From positions 4,402,001-4,466,000 of the forward strand of contig NZ_CP062231.1 in assembly GCF_024707525.1 (NCBI RefSeq): a stretch of DNA of 64,000 bases, given 5' to 3'. Below the pieces are notes generated by a model. The model ran no database searches, was not told where the DNA came from, and was given only the letters and a program-made list of their open reading frames with translations. Below, one piece after another: positions 52,039 through 61,381 of the stretch; the stretch's first letter is position 1, and each line of letters starts with the position of its first letter. This DNA is from Rhizobium sp. TH2 (GTDB taxonomy: Bacteria; Pseudomonadota; Alphaproteobacteria; Rhizobiales; Rhizobiaceae). The translations under genes and the position numbers were made by a program.

Positions 52039-53670
52039 TTAATTCACCGCCGGAACTCTGCATTTCCCGAAAATGTCGAGTTCCGGCCGGTAGACCGATG
52101 TCCTGATATCCATCATCCCCAGCAGCGTATGATAGACATTGTCATGGCTGAACGGCAATGCGGAGAGCTTTGCCGCACAGGCCCGATCAAATCCCGAAGC
52201 CGCATCGTATTCCCGCGACATCCAGGCGATCAGCGGCACATGTGTCTGCTCTTTCGGCGCCGAGGCAAAAGGGGCGCCATGCATGAAGACGCCGTTCTCG
52301 CCGAGCGATTCCCCATGGTCCGAGACGAAGAACATCGCACCGCTCGCCGTCGCACGATGCTTGTCGAGAAGCCCTATGACCCGCGCGAGGAACCGGTCGG
52401 TATAGGCGATCGTGTTGTCATAGGCATTGACGATCTCCTCCGAAGAGCAGTCGTTCATCTGGTAGAGCCGGCAATCCGGCTGGAACGGCCGGAACGTATC
52501 GGGATAGCGCAGGTAATAAGCCGGTCCATGCGATCCGCGCTGGTGCAAAACCACGACGGTCGGCCCCGTCGCCGCGCCGATCAGCGTATCGAGATCGCCG
52601 AGGAAGATGTCGTCCTGGCAGGCGCCGCTCTGGCAGAGATCCGGATCGGTCCGCATCATGTAGCTGGTATATTTCACGCCGTTGGCGACGCCCTTGGCGC
52701 CACCGTCATTGTCCCACCAGTGCACATCGATCCCTGCATTTTTGTAGACGTCCATCAACGATTCCCTGGCGATCGCCTTGCTTTTGGAAAAGTCAGTCCG
52801 CTGAAAACCCGAAAACATACAACGCAGCGAGATGCTGGTTTCCGTGCCGCAACTCGTGACATTGGAAAAGTTCAGCACGCCGAGTTTGGCCAGTTCCGGA
52901 TTGGTATCCCGTGCATAGCCGTTGAGCGAAAAATTCATCGCACGCGCCGATTCCCCCACCACGATCACCGTGACGACAGGCTTTTTTGCCTGCGCGATCC
53001 ATTCGCCCTTACGGGCATCACGGCCATAGGGTTCGCGCACCGCATGACGGTTCTCGACCATCTGCACTACCACCTTGATCGCAGCCGAGACCGGTCCCGC
53101 CGGGTTCAGCACCTCCATCATGGCGTTGAAGTCGCGTCGCATCGCTGCGCGCACCTCGCCGAGATGCGAAAAGATCAGCCCGCCCGCGACCAGAAGCATC
53201 ACGACCAACACCGTCGCATTGGTCAGCAGGCGTGACCGGAACGGACCGTAGATCACCTGCACCCACATCACCAAAAGGCTTGGCAGAATGCCGAAAACCA
53301 GCATGTGGACGAAAAAGCTCGCAGTCAGGAACTCTCCCGTTTCGCCGGAATTGGTGGCCAGAACATTCTCGATCATGTTGGCATTGATGATCGTGCCGAA
53401 CGTATCGGTGAAATACGAAGCCCCCGCCGCCACCAGGATCGCGAAGATGTAGACAGGCTTGGCGATGAAGCGGAACGACAAGCCGACCATAACCCCGACG
53501 AAAACCGCGAGCGTCGCCACGCCAAAGGCCGCAAGACCCATGCCGCTCACAAAACCTTCCCAGGCCTTGCCCCAGAACGTGATATTGGCCGCAGCCAGCA
53601 GATAGAGCGCGATGAGCACGCCTAGAGCCGTGGCGTTGATTGCGGGGCGTCGCGTGAAAAATGCAGCCAT
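52039..53670 (-). CDS. eptA: Lipid A phosphoethanolamine transferase
   Basis: A 543-residue inner-membrane enzyme. Five hydrophobic N-terminal spans occupy roughly 1-175, followed by a periplasmic alkaline-phosphatase-fold domain. The zinc and nucleophile site is present: VVGESARAMNFSLNGY, SCGTETSISLRCMFS with Thr276 as probable phosphoethanolamine acceptor, WDNDGG, HQRGSHGPAY, SDHGESLGENG and MHGAP. EptA adds phosphoethanolamine to lipid A and lowers binding of polymyxin-type peptides. It is convergent with the RND pump gene and divergent from the M23 peptidase gene. Confidence 0.92.
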   Translation of the reverse strand: MAAFFTRRPAINATALGVLIALYLLAAANITFWGKAWEGFVSGMGLAAFGVATLAVFVGVMVGLSFRFIAKPVYIFAILVAAGASYFTDTFGTIINANMIENVLATNSGETGEFLTASFFVHMLVFGILPSLLVMWVQVIYGPFRSRLLTNATVLVVMLLVAGGLIFSHLGEVRAAMRRDFNAMMEVLNPAGPVSAAIKVVVQMVENRHAVREPYGRDARKGEWIAQAKKPVVTVIVVGESARAMNFSLNGYARDTNPELAKLGVLNFSNVTSCGTETSISLRCMFSGFQRTDFSKSKAIARESLMDVYKNAGIDVHWWDNDGGAKGVANGVKYTSYMMRTDPDLCQSGACQDDIFLGDLDTLIGAATGPTVVVLHQRGSHGPAYYLRYPDTFRPFQPDCRLYQMNDCSSEEIVNAYDNTIAYTDRFLARVIGLLDKHRATASGAMFFVSDHGESLGENGVFMHGAPFASAPKEQTHVPLIAWMSREYDAASGFDRACAAKLSALPFSHDNVYHTLLGMMDIRTSVYRPELDIFGKCRVPAVN

Positions 53671-53819
53671 GCTCTTCCATATGCTTCATGATTGCGGACG
53701 GAATGGGAAGCGCATGTAGGCTCGGCGTCGACCATTGTCCATGGAGCACTTGGCCTTTTCCCCGCCGCACAACCACATTAAGTAGAGGTTCTCTCGAGCA
53801 TGGGATGGAGAGCGACCGG

Positions 53820-54809
53820 ATGGGACTGCGCACGATCGGCCTTGCACTTGTAAGCCTCGTCTGCCTCACGGGCAGCGCAGCCGCGATCGAACTCGGACTG
53901 CCTGCCGAATGCACGCTCGGTACGAATTGCTTCCTGCAACAGTCGCCGGACATGCAGGCCGGTCCGGGCGCCACCGATCCCTTCTGCGGCATCGCCACCT
54001 ATGACGGCCACGATGGCGTCGATCTCCGCGTGCTGTCGATGAAGGATGTCGCGCGCGGCGTGCCGGTCGTGGCAGCGGCCGATGGCGAGGTGCTGCGAGG
54101 CCGCGATAGCGTGCCGGATCGTCTGGTGCAGACGGATGCTGATCGCCAGGCCGTCGCCGACAGGGAATGCGGCAACGGCGTCATCATGAAGCACGCAGAC
54201 GGCACCGAGACGCAGTATTGCCACCTCAAGCAGGGCAGCATCGTGGTCCGGCCGGGCGAGAAGCTGAAGGCCGGCGACAAGATCGGCGAGGTCGGCGCCT
54301 CCGGTCTCGCTCAGTTCCCGCATGTTCATATGACGGTGCGGGTCAGCGGCGAGGAGATCGACCCGCTTACCGGCCGCAAGATCGGCGACGGATGCGTCGC
54401 CAATCGCGCCGACGCCGATCCCCTGTTTTCCAAGGCGGTCATGGACGCCCTGCCGCACGACAAGCCCGATGTCCTCGGCTTCGGTCTCGCCGGAGCGGTG
54501 GTCGATTACGATACGCTCGCCATCGACGGCCCACCTGCGGATGCCGCCTCCGGCGATCAGGCAGCCGTGATCTGGGGCTGGATCGCCAACCTGAAAGCCG
54601 GCGACCGCCTGCGCTTCACCATGACCGACCCCAGCGGCCAGCCTCTCATCGACACCATGACCGAGCCCCTCGACCGCAACAAGGCGGTCTATTCCGCCTA
54701 TTCCGGCAAGCGCGGCGCACCGGTGCAGGGTTCCTATTCAATCGGTCTGGAGATCATCCGCGACAGCAAGGCGATCGTCGATCGCAAGACAATAATCAAT
54801 GTGAAGTGA
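53820..54809 (+). CDS. M23-family metallopeptidase
   Basis: A 329-residue exported protein with the signal GLRTIGLALVSLVCLTGSAAA. The LytM/M23 domain shows the zinc His/Asp in YDGHDGVDLRV, VVAAADGEV, MKHADGTETQYCHL and PHVHMTVR; the first His, the Asp and HxH are intact, so it should be active on peptidoglycan cross-bridges or similar. Four Cys in the N-terminal half may form disulfides. A C-terminal Ig-like domain of about 110 residues follows. The start at 53820 has GGAGAG 8 nt upstream; the ATG at 53805 is the alternative. Confidence 0.85.
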   Translation: MGLRTIGLALVSLVCLTGSAAAIELGLPAECTLGTNCFLQQSPDMQAGPGATDPFCGIATYDGHDGVDLRVLSMKDVARGVPVVAAADGEVLRGRDSVPDRLVQTDADRQAVADRECGNGVIMKHADGTETQYCHLKQGSIVVRPGEKLKAGDKIGEVGASGLAQFPHVHMTVRVSGEEIDPLTGRKIGDGCVANRADADPLFSKAVMDALPHDKPDVLGFGLAGAVVDYDTLAIDGPPADAASGDQAAVIWGWIANLKAGDRLRFTMTDPSGQPLIDTMTEPLDRNKAVYSAYSGKRGAPVQGSYSIGLEIIRDSKAIVDRKTIINVK

Positions 54810-54824
54810 GGGTGGATGCGGTCC

Positions 54825-55096
54825 TAGATCGCTTCATTGTTAAATGGAATCATTCTGTTGGCCGAGACGGAGTCGGATATTCGTTCGGTCGGCGCGCGTC
54901 GTAGCCCAGTTCTACGGCCAAGGCGACCGAACGAATAGGCGGCCCGTATCGGCCAACCCCGAAGGGGCCGGGCATCTTTCCGCCAGGATCAGAGGCGATC
55001 GGCTCGGACGTACATCGGGGTGTGCCCTTCGCCAATCGCCTCTGCCCTGACGAAAACCTGCTCCGGCAGAATGCTTCCATTTAACAATGAAACGAT

Positions 55097-55100
<4 letters not shown>
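54825..55100. mobile_element. MITE-like element with 33-bp terminal inverted repeats
   Basis: The first 33 bases (54825-54857, beginning TAGATCGCTTCATTG) match the reverse complement of the last 33 (55068-55100) at 31 positions. TA at both outer ends would fit a TA target duplication as made by IS630/Tc1-type transposases. Inside are further perfect hairpins: 13-bp arms at 54879-54891/54924-54936 with a nested CGTAG/CTACG, and 9-bp arms at 54991-54999/55035-55043. Short open frames inside lack ribosome sites and family matches. The right repeat contains the TAG stop of the SDR gene. The element lies between convergent genes and may also serve as a terminator. Confidence 0.65.
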
Positions 55101-55843
<743 letters not shown>

Positions 55844-55920
55844 GTTCCCTCCCGGACATTTCCGCGGCCCATGCGTAGCTGATCATACGATCGTTGGAAA
55901 GGCGGGCATGACTCGGCGGG

Positions 55921-56060
55921 GACCGATCGGCATTCGGCTCAGGCCGAGTCGAAAATGGTGGCTTTCGAGAACCGGAGCGGAGCGTACTTAAGGTACGTGA
56001 GCACCGGAAGCGCAGAAAATCGCCATTTGCAGACCGGCATCAGCTGAATGTCGATCGGTC
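55921..56060. repeat. Palindromic intergenic repeat, about 140 bp
   Basis: The ends GACCGATCGGCATTCGGC (55921-55938) and 56043-56060 are inverted copies with 16 of 18 matching. The interior continues the symmetry (AATGGTGGCTTTC against AAAATCGCCATT, CCGG pairs) around a central GTAC-TTAAG-GTAC. Transcribed, it would form one long imperfect hairpin. It separates the SDR and RhaM genes and looks like a dispersed rhizobial repeat, different from the RIME-like pair. Confidence 0.7.
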
Positions 56061-56061
56061 G

Positions 56062-56376
56062 CTACTCCATATGAAACACCCGCGTTAGCGGCACCTGCAC
56101 CGGCGTATTATCCGCTTCGACCGCCATGACGTCAGCCATGTAATCCCACCATTTGCGCATGATCGCCTCCTTGGGCATCGCATCCATCGTGTGATCCTCG
56201 GTGCGTTTCAATATGCCGAAAAGGTGGTTGGTCTCTTCGTCGAGCCAGATGGAATAATCCGACACACCGGATGATTTGAGCAGCGCCGAAAGCTCCGGCC
56301 AGATCTCGTCGTGGCGGCGCTTGTATTCGGCCTTCTGGCCGGGGTTCAGCACCATGCGGAACGCGATCGTTTCCAT
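56062..56376 (-). CDS. rhaM: L-rhamnose mutarotase
   Basis: A 104-residue protein, the same length as E. coli RhaM. AFRMVLNPGQKAEYKRRHDEIWPEL, SGVSDYSIWLDEETNHLFGIL and MRKWWDYMADVM carry the conserved His, Tyr and Trp pair of the active site. It interconverts alpha- and beta-L-rhamnose. The ATG at 56376 is chosen over a Met six codons upstream, because GAGG precedes it and the protein then matches the family length. No other rhamnose genes are in the window; the SDR gene downstream may be functionally linked. Confidence 0.9.
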   Translation of the reverse strand: METIAFRMVLNPGQKAEYKRRHDEIWPELSALLKSSGVSDYSIWLDEETNHLFGILKRTEDHTMDAMPKEAIMRKWWDYMADVMAVEADNTPVQVPLTRVFHME

Positions 56377-56543
56377 TTTCACAACCTCTAACATACTGAT
56401 TTTGCGACTCAAGCGGTAAATGCGATGCTCTTCATTATAGGGTTGTTCATCCTTTCCCGGCAAAGCATTTGACGAATTTGGCTCTCGCCCGCTTTATCCG
56501 CCCGATCCGAAACACGAGACTCGATGCCGGAGATTGACGACCC

Positions 56544-56975
56544 ATGCTCAAACCGTCCGAGACGGCGATTGCCGACATGCTGGAGCTATTGGCCCGCATG
56601 CTGCATGCCAGGGGCTACCAGCACGAGATGTTTCCTGCCCAATGGGTGGCGCTGAGATATTTCTCGAGGGCACGCCGCGATCTCTGCACGGCAAGTGAGC
56701 TTGCACGCTTCCAGCACATGGCCAACGGTCCCGTCAGCCGCACCGTCCGCACGCTTCTGCAGAAGGGCCTGCTCGCCAAGGCCAAGGAACAGCCGCGCGG
56801 CAAGGCGGAAATACTGGAATTGACCGCATCGGGCCGGGCACTGCTGAAACTCGATCCCTGTCGCGAGATCGAGTTCATCCTGTCGAGCCTCACCGAGGAT
56901 GCCCGCTGCGCACTCAACCACGCGCTGGAAATCCTCCTCCATCGTCTGGCCATGCCGGAAGCAAAGATCGCCTAG
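56544..56975 (+). CDS. MarR-family transcriptional regulator
   Basis: A 143-residue winged-helix protein. FPAQWVALRYFSRA, CTASELARFQHMANGPVSRTVRTLLQKGLLAKA and the wing RGKAEILELTASGRALL fit the MarR fold. Two Cys (LCTAS and DPCRE) might sense oxidants or thiol ligands. GGAG stands 11 nt before the ATG at 56544. It is divergent from RhaM by 167 bp and its stop codon overlaps that of the convergent SRPBCC gene. Confidence 0.82.
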   Translation: MLKPSETAIADMLELLARMLHARGYQHEMFPAQWVALRYFSRARRDLCTASELARFQHMANGPVSRTVRTLLQKGLLAKAKEQPRGKAEILELTASGRALLKLDPCREIEFILSSLTEDARCALNHALEILLHRLAMPEAKIA

Positions 56976-57562
56976 CGATATTCAACGCTTGGGGGAATGA
57001 CTTTATCGGGCATGGTCTCGCGCTCGGCCTTTGCGCGCCGCGCCGCCTCTGCGAAATCCTCGGCTACGCCGTTTCTGCGCGGTTCTTTCCATAACAGGTC
57101 GTTGAAGAGGCCTGCCGTCTGCATGAGCAGCAATTGTTCGGAGAGCTTGTCGAGCGCGCTCGCCCAACCCCAGCGGTGATCGTGACAATCGGGTTCATTC
57201 CAGAATTCTTCCTGCCGGAACCGCATCCGCGTACGTCCATCTCCGAGATCGTCGAAATGGATGGTCACCAGCGTTTCGTAGCGATGCCAGTGCATCGACG
57301 ACGAGAAGATCAGCTTCGAGGGCTCCTCGATCGCATGATAGGTGCCCCATACCCAGGTCTCGACATCGCCGTTGAACATGCAGGCCCGCCAGCCGCCGCC
57401 GACACGGACGTCCAGCTCGCAGCTGGTCAGGCTATGGCCCCGCGGGCCATACCAGCGGATCATATGCTTAGGGTTCGTCCACATCGCGAAGACGATTTCG
57501 CGCGGCGCGTCGAATATCCGTTCGAAGGCCAGCACCCGGTCCGACGTGTTCATCACATTCAT
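56972..57562 (-). CDS. SRPBCC/AHSA1-domain protein
   Basis: A 196-residue START-like protein. FERIFDAPREIVFAMWTNPKHMIRWYGPRGH, CELDVRVGGGWRACM and VTIHFDDLGDGRTRM are typical of the AHSA1 (Aha1 C-terminal-like) family. It is translated after the ArsR gene with a 4-bp overlap, a pairing common in Proteobacteria, where the ArsR protein controls the hydrophobic-ligand-binding partner. The C-terminal 50 residues are an extra charged helix. The ligand is unknown. Confidence 0.85.
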   Translation of the reverse strand: MNVMNTSDRVLAFERIFDAPREIVFAMWTNPKHMIRWYGPRGHSLTSCELDVRVGGGWRACMFNGDVETWVWGTYHAIEEPSKLIFSSSMHWHRYETLVTIHFDDLGDGRTRMRFRQEEFWNEPDCHDHRWGWASALDKLSEQLLLMQTAGLFNDLLWKEPRRNGVAEDFAEAARRAKAERETMPDKVIPPSVEYR

Positions 57563-57888
57563 TCTCTGTCCTCCAAAATCTCTTCGAGATAATCATCCAT
57601 CCTGTCGAAGCTCTCGTCCCAGAAGCGCTTCATCTGTTTCGTCCAGTCGCGGATTTCCTGCACTCGCGAAAGCTCCAGCCGGCAGGGCCTGAGCTGCGCT
57701 TCGCGCCGGCGGGTGATCAGCCCCGCTTGCTCCAGCACCTTGAGGTGCCGCGAGATCGCCGGACCGCTGATGTCGAAGGGTTCCGCCAGCTCCTGCACCG
57801 AAGCCTCACCCTCGGAAAGCCGCTGGATGATGGCCAGCCGCGTCGGGTCGCCGAGGGCGGCGAAAACGGATGAAAGCTGCTGGCTCAT
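57559..57888 (-). CDS. ArsR-family transcriptional regulator
   Basis: A 109-residue repressor: VFAALGDPTRLAIIQRLSEGEASVQELAEPFDISGPAISRHLKVLEQAGLI covers the HTH, RRREAQLRPCRLE the wing. No CVC metal site is present, so it is of the non-metal ArsR/SRPBCC type. It starts at 57888 and overlaps the SRPBCC gene by 4 bp. An AT-rich palindromic region immediately upstream is a likely autoregulatory site. Confidence 0.9.
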   Translation of the reverse strand: MSQQLSSVFAALGDPTRLAIIQRLSEGEASVQELAEPFDISGPAISRHLKVLEQAGLITRRREAQLRPCRLELSRVQEIRDWTKQMKRFWDESFDRMDDYLEEILEDRE

Positions 57889-57891
57889 AAT

Positions 57892-57912
57892 TTAACATTT
57901 TTGTTAATTAAC
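57892..57912. promoter_or_regulatory. AT-rich palindromes before the ArsR gene
   Basis: TTAAC-N6-GTTAA (57892-57907) overlaps the perfect palindrome GTTAATTAAC (57903-57912), directly upstream of the ArsR start codon. Symmetry and position suit an ArsR operator. Confidence 0.5.
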
Positions 57913-58057
57913 ATAATTGCTAATTACAAATGCAGCGAGCATCTGTCAAGCTATGGCCCGGACATTCCTTGGCCGTTGGTATCTTCCTAATTTATCAGCT
58001 TGCTTTCCCGGTTTGCATTGCACAAACTCCAAAATCAAAAGCAGGGAACAGCGCCAT

Positions 58058-61000
58058 ATGTCGATCAAGGCGAGCATCTATCACCTCACCCACTATAAAT
58101 ACGACAAGCCGGTCATCCTCTCGCCCCAGATCATCCGGCTCAAGCCCGCTCCCCACTCCAAGACCAAAGTCCTCAGCCACGCCCTCAAGGTCACGCCGTC
58201 GAACCATTTCGTGAACTATCAGCAGGACCCCTACGGCAACTATCTCGCCCGTTTCGTCTTCCCCGAACCCGTGACCGAGATGAAGATCGAGGTCGATCTC
58301 GTCGCCGACATGACGGTCTACAATCCCTTCGATTTCTTCGTCGAAGAATCCGCCGAGATGTGGCCGTTCGACTATCCGGAAGACCTCAAGGAAGACCTTT
58401 CGATCTATATCAAGCCCGAGCCCGCCGGCCCCCAGCTTCAGGCCGTGCTCGACACGCTGGATCGGGGCAAGCAGAAGACCATCGACATGGTCGTCGGCCT
58501 CAATGCCATGCTGCAAACCCGTGTCGGATACGTCATCCGCATGGAGCCCGGTGTGCAGACGCCGGAGGAAACCCTTCTCTCCGCGCTCGGCTCATGCCGC
58601 GATTCCGGCTGGCTGCTGGTGCAGATCCTGCGCCATCTCGGCCTCGCCGCGCGTTTCGTTTCGGGCTACCTCATCCAGCTGGCCCCTGATCTCAAGGCGC
58701 TCGACGGCCCCTCGGGCACCGAGGTCGATTTCACCGACCTGCATGCCTGGTGCGAAGTCTACATTCCCGGCGCCGGCTGGATCGGCCTCGACCCGACCTC
58801 CGGCCTCTTGACCGGCGAAAGCCACATTCCGCTCGCCGCAAGCCCGCATTTCAAGAATGCGGCGCCAATCTCGGGCGGCTATTTCGGCCAGGCCGAGACC
58901 TCCTTCGATTTCGACATGAAGGTCATCCGCGTCTCCGAGCATCCGCGCATCACCAAGCCTTTCCCACAGGATAGCTGGGAACATCTCGACCGGCTCGGCG
59001 AGGAGGTCGATGCCTATCTCAAGGCCGAGGATGTGCGCCTGACCATGGGCGGTGAACCGACCTTCGTCTCGATCGACGATTTCCAGTCCGACGAATGGAA
59101 CACCGCCGCCGTCGGCCCGCAGAAGCGCGACCTCGCCGACACCCTGATCCGCAAGATCCGCGAGCGTTTCGCACCCGGCGGCTTCCTGCACTATGGCCAG
59201 GGCAAGTGGTATCCGGGCGAGACCCTGCCGCGCTGGACCTTCTCGCTCTACTGGCGCAAGGACGGCAAGCCGATCTGGCGCGACCCCCAGCTCGTCGCCA
59301 TCGAGCGCAAGGATTACGAAGCGACCGTTGATGATGCCGGCAAGCTGCTCGCGGCCATCGCCGTCGAACTCGATCTCACGCCCGAGAACGTCATGCCGGC
59401 CTACGAGGATCCCGCCGAGTGGATCGTCAAGGAGGCCAATCTCCCGGAAAATGTCGATCCCGCCAATTCGAAGATCAAGGACCCCGAGGAGCGCAACCGC
59501 ATCGCGCGGGTGTTTTCGCGCGGGCTCACGACGCCGTCCGGCTTCGTCCTCCCGGTCCAGGCCTGGCAGGCGCGTGCATCGGGCCGGGTCTGGGTCAGCG
59601 AGAAATGGATCACGCGACGCGGCCGTATCTTCCTCGTGCCGGGCGATTCACCGGTCGGCTTCCGCCTGCCGCTGAACGCGCTCCCCTATATCTCGCCCTC
59701 CATGTATCCCTATATCAACCCCGAGGACCCGACGGTCGCGAAGCCGGACTTGCCGGATTTCGCCACTGAGAAGGGCCGCGCCATGCCCGAACATTCGCTG
59801 AAGGCGGATGCTACCGGCCAGCAGGAACAGATCGGCCAGTCCTATGAGGAGATCGGTGGACGCGTCCGGACCGCCATCTCGATCGAGCCGCGCGATGGCC
59901 GGCTCTGCATCTTCATGCCGCCGACGGAGAAGCTCGAAGACTATCTCGACCTGATCGCCTCGGCCGAGCGCGCTGCTGCAAGCCTCGGCCTGCCGGTCCA
60001 TATCGAGGGCTACACGCCGCCGCATGACGAACGGCTCAATGTCATCCGCGTCGCCCCCGATCCCGGCGTCATCGAAGTCAACGTCCACCCGGCGAGCAAC
60101 TGGCGCGAATGCGTGGACATTACCACCGCCATCTACGAGGAAGCCCGGCAGTCCCGCCTCGGCGCCGAAAAGTTCATGATCGATGGCCGCCACACCGGCA
60201 CCGGCGGCGGCAACCATGTCGTGGTCGGCGGCGCCAATCCCAATGACAGCCCGTTCCTGCGCCGCCCCGACCTGCTCAAGAGCATCGTGCTCTTCTGGCA
60301 GCGCCATCCGTCGCTCTCCTACCTGTTCTCCGGCCTGTTCATCGGCCCGACCAGCCAGGCGCCACGCGTCGACGAAGCGCGCCACGACGGCCTCTACGAA
60401 CTGGAAATCGCCCTCGCCCAGGTTCCTGCCCCCGGCCAGGGCGTGCCGCCGCTTCCGTGGCTGGTCGATCGCCTGTTCCGCAACCTGCTGGTCGATTCGA
60501 CCGGCAACACGCATCGCTCGGAAATCTGCATCGACAAGCTCTTCTCGCCTGATGGCCCGACCGGCCGTCTCGGCCTGATCGAATTCCGCGGCTTCGAAAT
60601 GCCGCCGGATTCGCGCATGAGCCTTGCCCAGCAGCTTCTGGTCCGCGCCCTGATCGCCCGCTTCTGGAAGTCCCCGCTCGAAGGCAAGCCCGTACGTTGG
60701 GGCACCACGCTGCACGATCGCTTCATGCTGCCGCACTATGTCTGGGCGGATTTCATGGATGTGCTCGACGACCTGAAGAACCACGGCTTCACCTTCCGGC
60801 CGGAATGGTTCGAGGCCCAGCTCGAATTCCGCTTCCCCTTCTATGGCGAGGTCGATTACGAGGGCACGCGGCTCGAACTCCGTCAGGCGCTGGAACCCTG
60901 GCACGTCACAGGTGAATCCGGCGCCATCGGCGGCACCGTCCGTTTCGTCGATTCCTCGGTCGAACGCCTGCAGGTCAAGCTCGAGACCACCAATCCGGAG

Positions 61001-61381
61001 CGCTTCGCGGTGGCCTGCAACGGCCGGCCGGTGCCGCTCAAGAACACCCAGACGCGTGGCGTGGCGGTCGCCGGCGTGCGCTACAAGGCCTGGCAGCCCG
61101 CGTCGGGTTTCCACCCGGCTTTGCCGGTTAACACACCGCTCACCTTCGACATCTATGATACATGGACAGGCAAGGCGGTGGGCGGCTGCATCTATCACGT
61201 CGCTCATCCGGGTGGCCGGAACTACGAGACGTTTCCGGTCAATGGCAATGAAGCGCAGGCGAGACGGCTCGCGCGCTTCGAGCCATGGGGCTACACATCC
61301 GGCCGCTATCAGCTGGCACGGGAAGAACCCCATCCGGATTTCCCGCTGACATTGGACCTCAGGAGGCCGCCGGGAGTGTAA
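58058..61381 (+). CDS. Large transglutaminase-family protein (N-terminal transglutaminase + DUF2126 domain)
   Basis: A 1107-residue protein. The N-terminal transglutaminase-N and core domains (1-300) hold the triad Cys180 (GSCRDS), His229 (DLHAWCE) and Asp245 (GLDPTSG). The long C-terminal part (about 320-1107) matches the DUF2126 region found only with such transglutaminases, with LTMGGEPTFVSIDD, GTGGGNHVVVGG and LIEFRGFEMPPDSRMS. The start is the ATG at 58058 after AGGGAAC; 47 upstream codons are rejected. It is followed with no gap by the ATP-grasp/alpha-E gene. Such operons are proposed to attach and cleave peptide or amide tags; no biochemical substrate is known to me. Confidence 0.9.
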   Translation: MSIKASIYHLTHYKYDKPVILSPQIIRLKPAPHSKTKVLSHALKVTPSNHFVNYQQDPYGNYLARFVFPEPVTEMKIEVDLVADMTVYNPFDFFVEESAEMWPFDYPEDLKEDLSIYIKPEPAGPQLQAVLDTLDRGKQKTIDMVVGLNAMLQTRVGYVIRMEPGVQTPEETLLSALGSCRDSGWLLVQILRHLGLAARFVSGYLIQLAPDLKALDGPSGTEVDFTDLHAWCEVYIPGAGWIGLDPTSGLLTGESHIPLAASPHFKNAAPISGGYFGQAETSFDFDMKVIRVSEHPRITKPFPQDSWEHLDRLGEEVDAYLKAEDVRLTMGGEPTFVSIDDFQSDEWNTAAVGPQKRDLADTLIRKIRERFAPGGFLHYGQGKWYPGETLPRWTFSLYWRKDGKPIWRDPQLVAIERKDYEATVDDAGKLLAAIAVELDLTPENVMPAYEDPAEWIVKEANLPENVDPANSKIKDPEERNRIARVFSRGLTTPSGFVLPVQAWQARASGRVWVSEKWITRRGRIFLVPGDSPVGFRLPLNALPYISPSMYPYINPEDPTVAKPDLPDFATEKGRAMPEHSLKADATGQQEQIGQSYEEIGGRVRTAISIEPRDGRLCIFMPPTEKLEDYLDLIASAERAAASLGLPVHIEGYTPPHDERLNVIRVAPDPGVIEVNVHPASNWRECVDITTAIYEEARQSRLGAEKFMIDGRHTGTGGGNHVVVGGANPNDSPFLRRPDLLKSIVLFWQRHPSLSYLFSGLFIGPTSQAPRVDEARHDGLYELEIALAQVPAPGQGVPPLPWLVDRLFRNLLVDSTGNTHRSEICIDKLFSPDGPTGRLGLIEFRGFEMPPDSRMSLAQQLLVRALIARFWKSPLEGKPVRWGTTLHDRFMLPHYVWADFMDVLDDLKNHGFTFRPEWFEAQLEFRFPFYGEVDYEGTRLELRQALEPWHVTGESGAIGGTVRFVDSSVERLQVKLETTNPERFAVACNGRPVPLKNTQTRGVAVAGVRYKAWQPASGFHPALPVNTPLTFDIYDTWTGKAVGGCIYHVAHPGGRNYETFPVNGNEAQARRLARFEPWGYTSGRYQLAREEPHPDFPLTLDLRRPPGV

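Noticed and set aside
54844..55080. Short frames on both strands inside the TIR element
   Set aside because: They start within the terminal repeats, have no ribosome site, and are mirror products of the inverted sequence.
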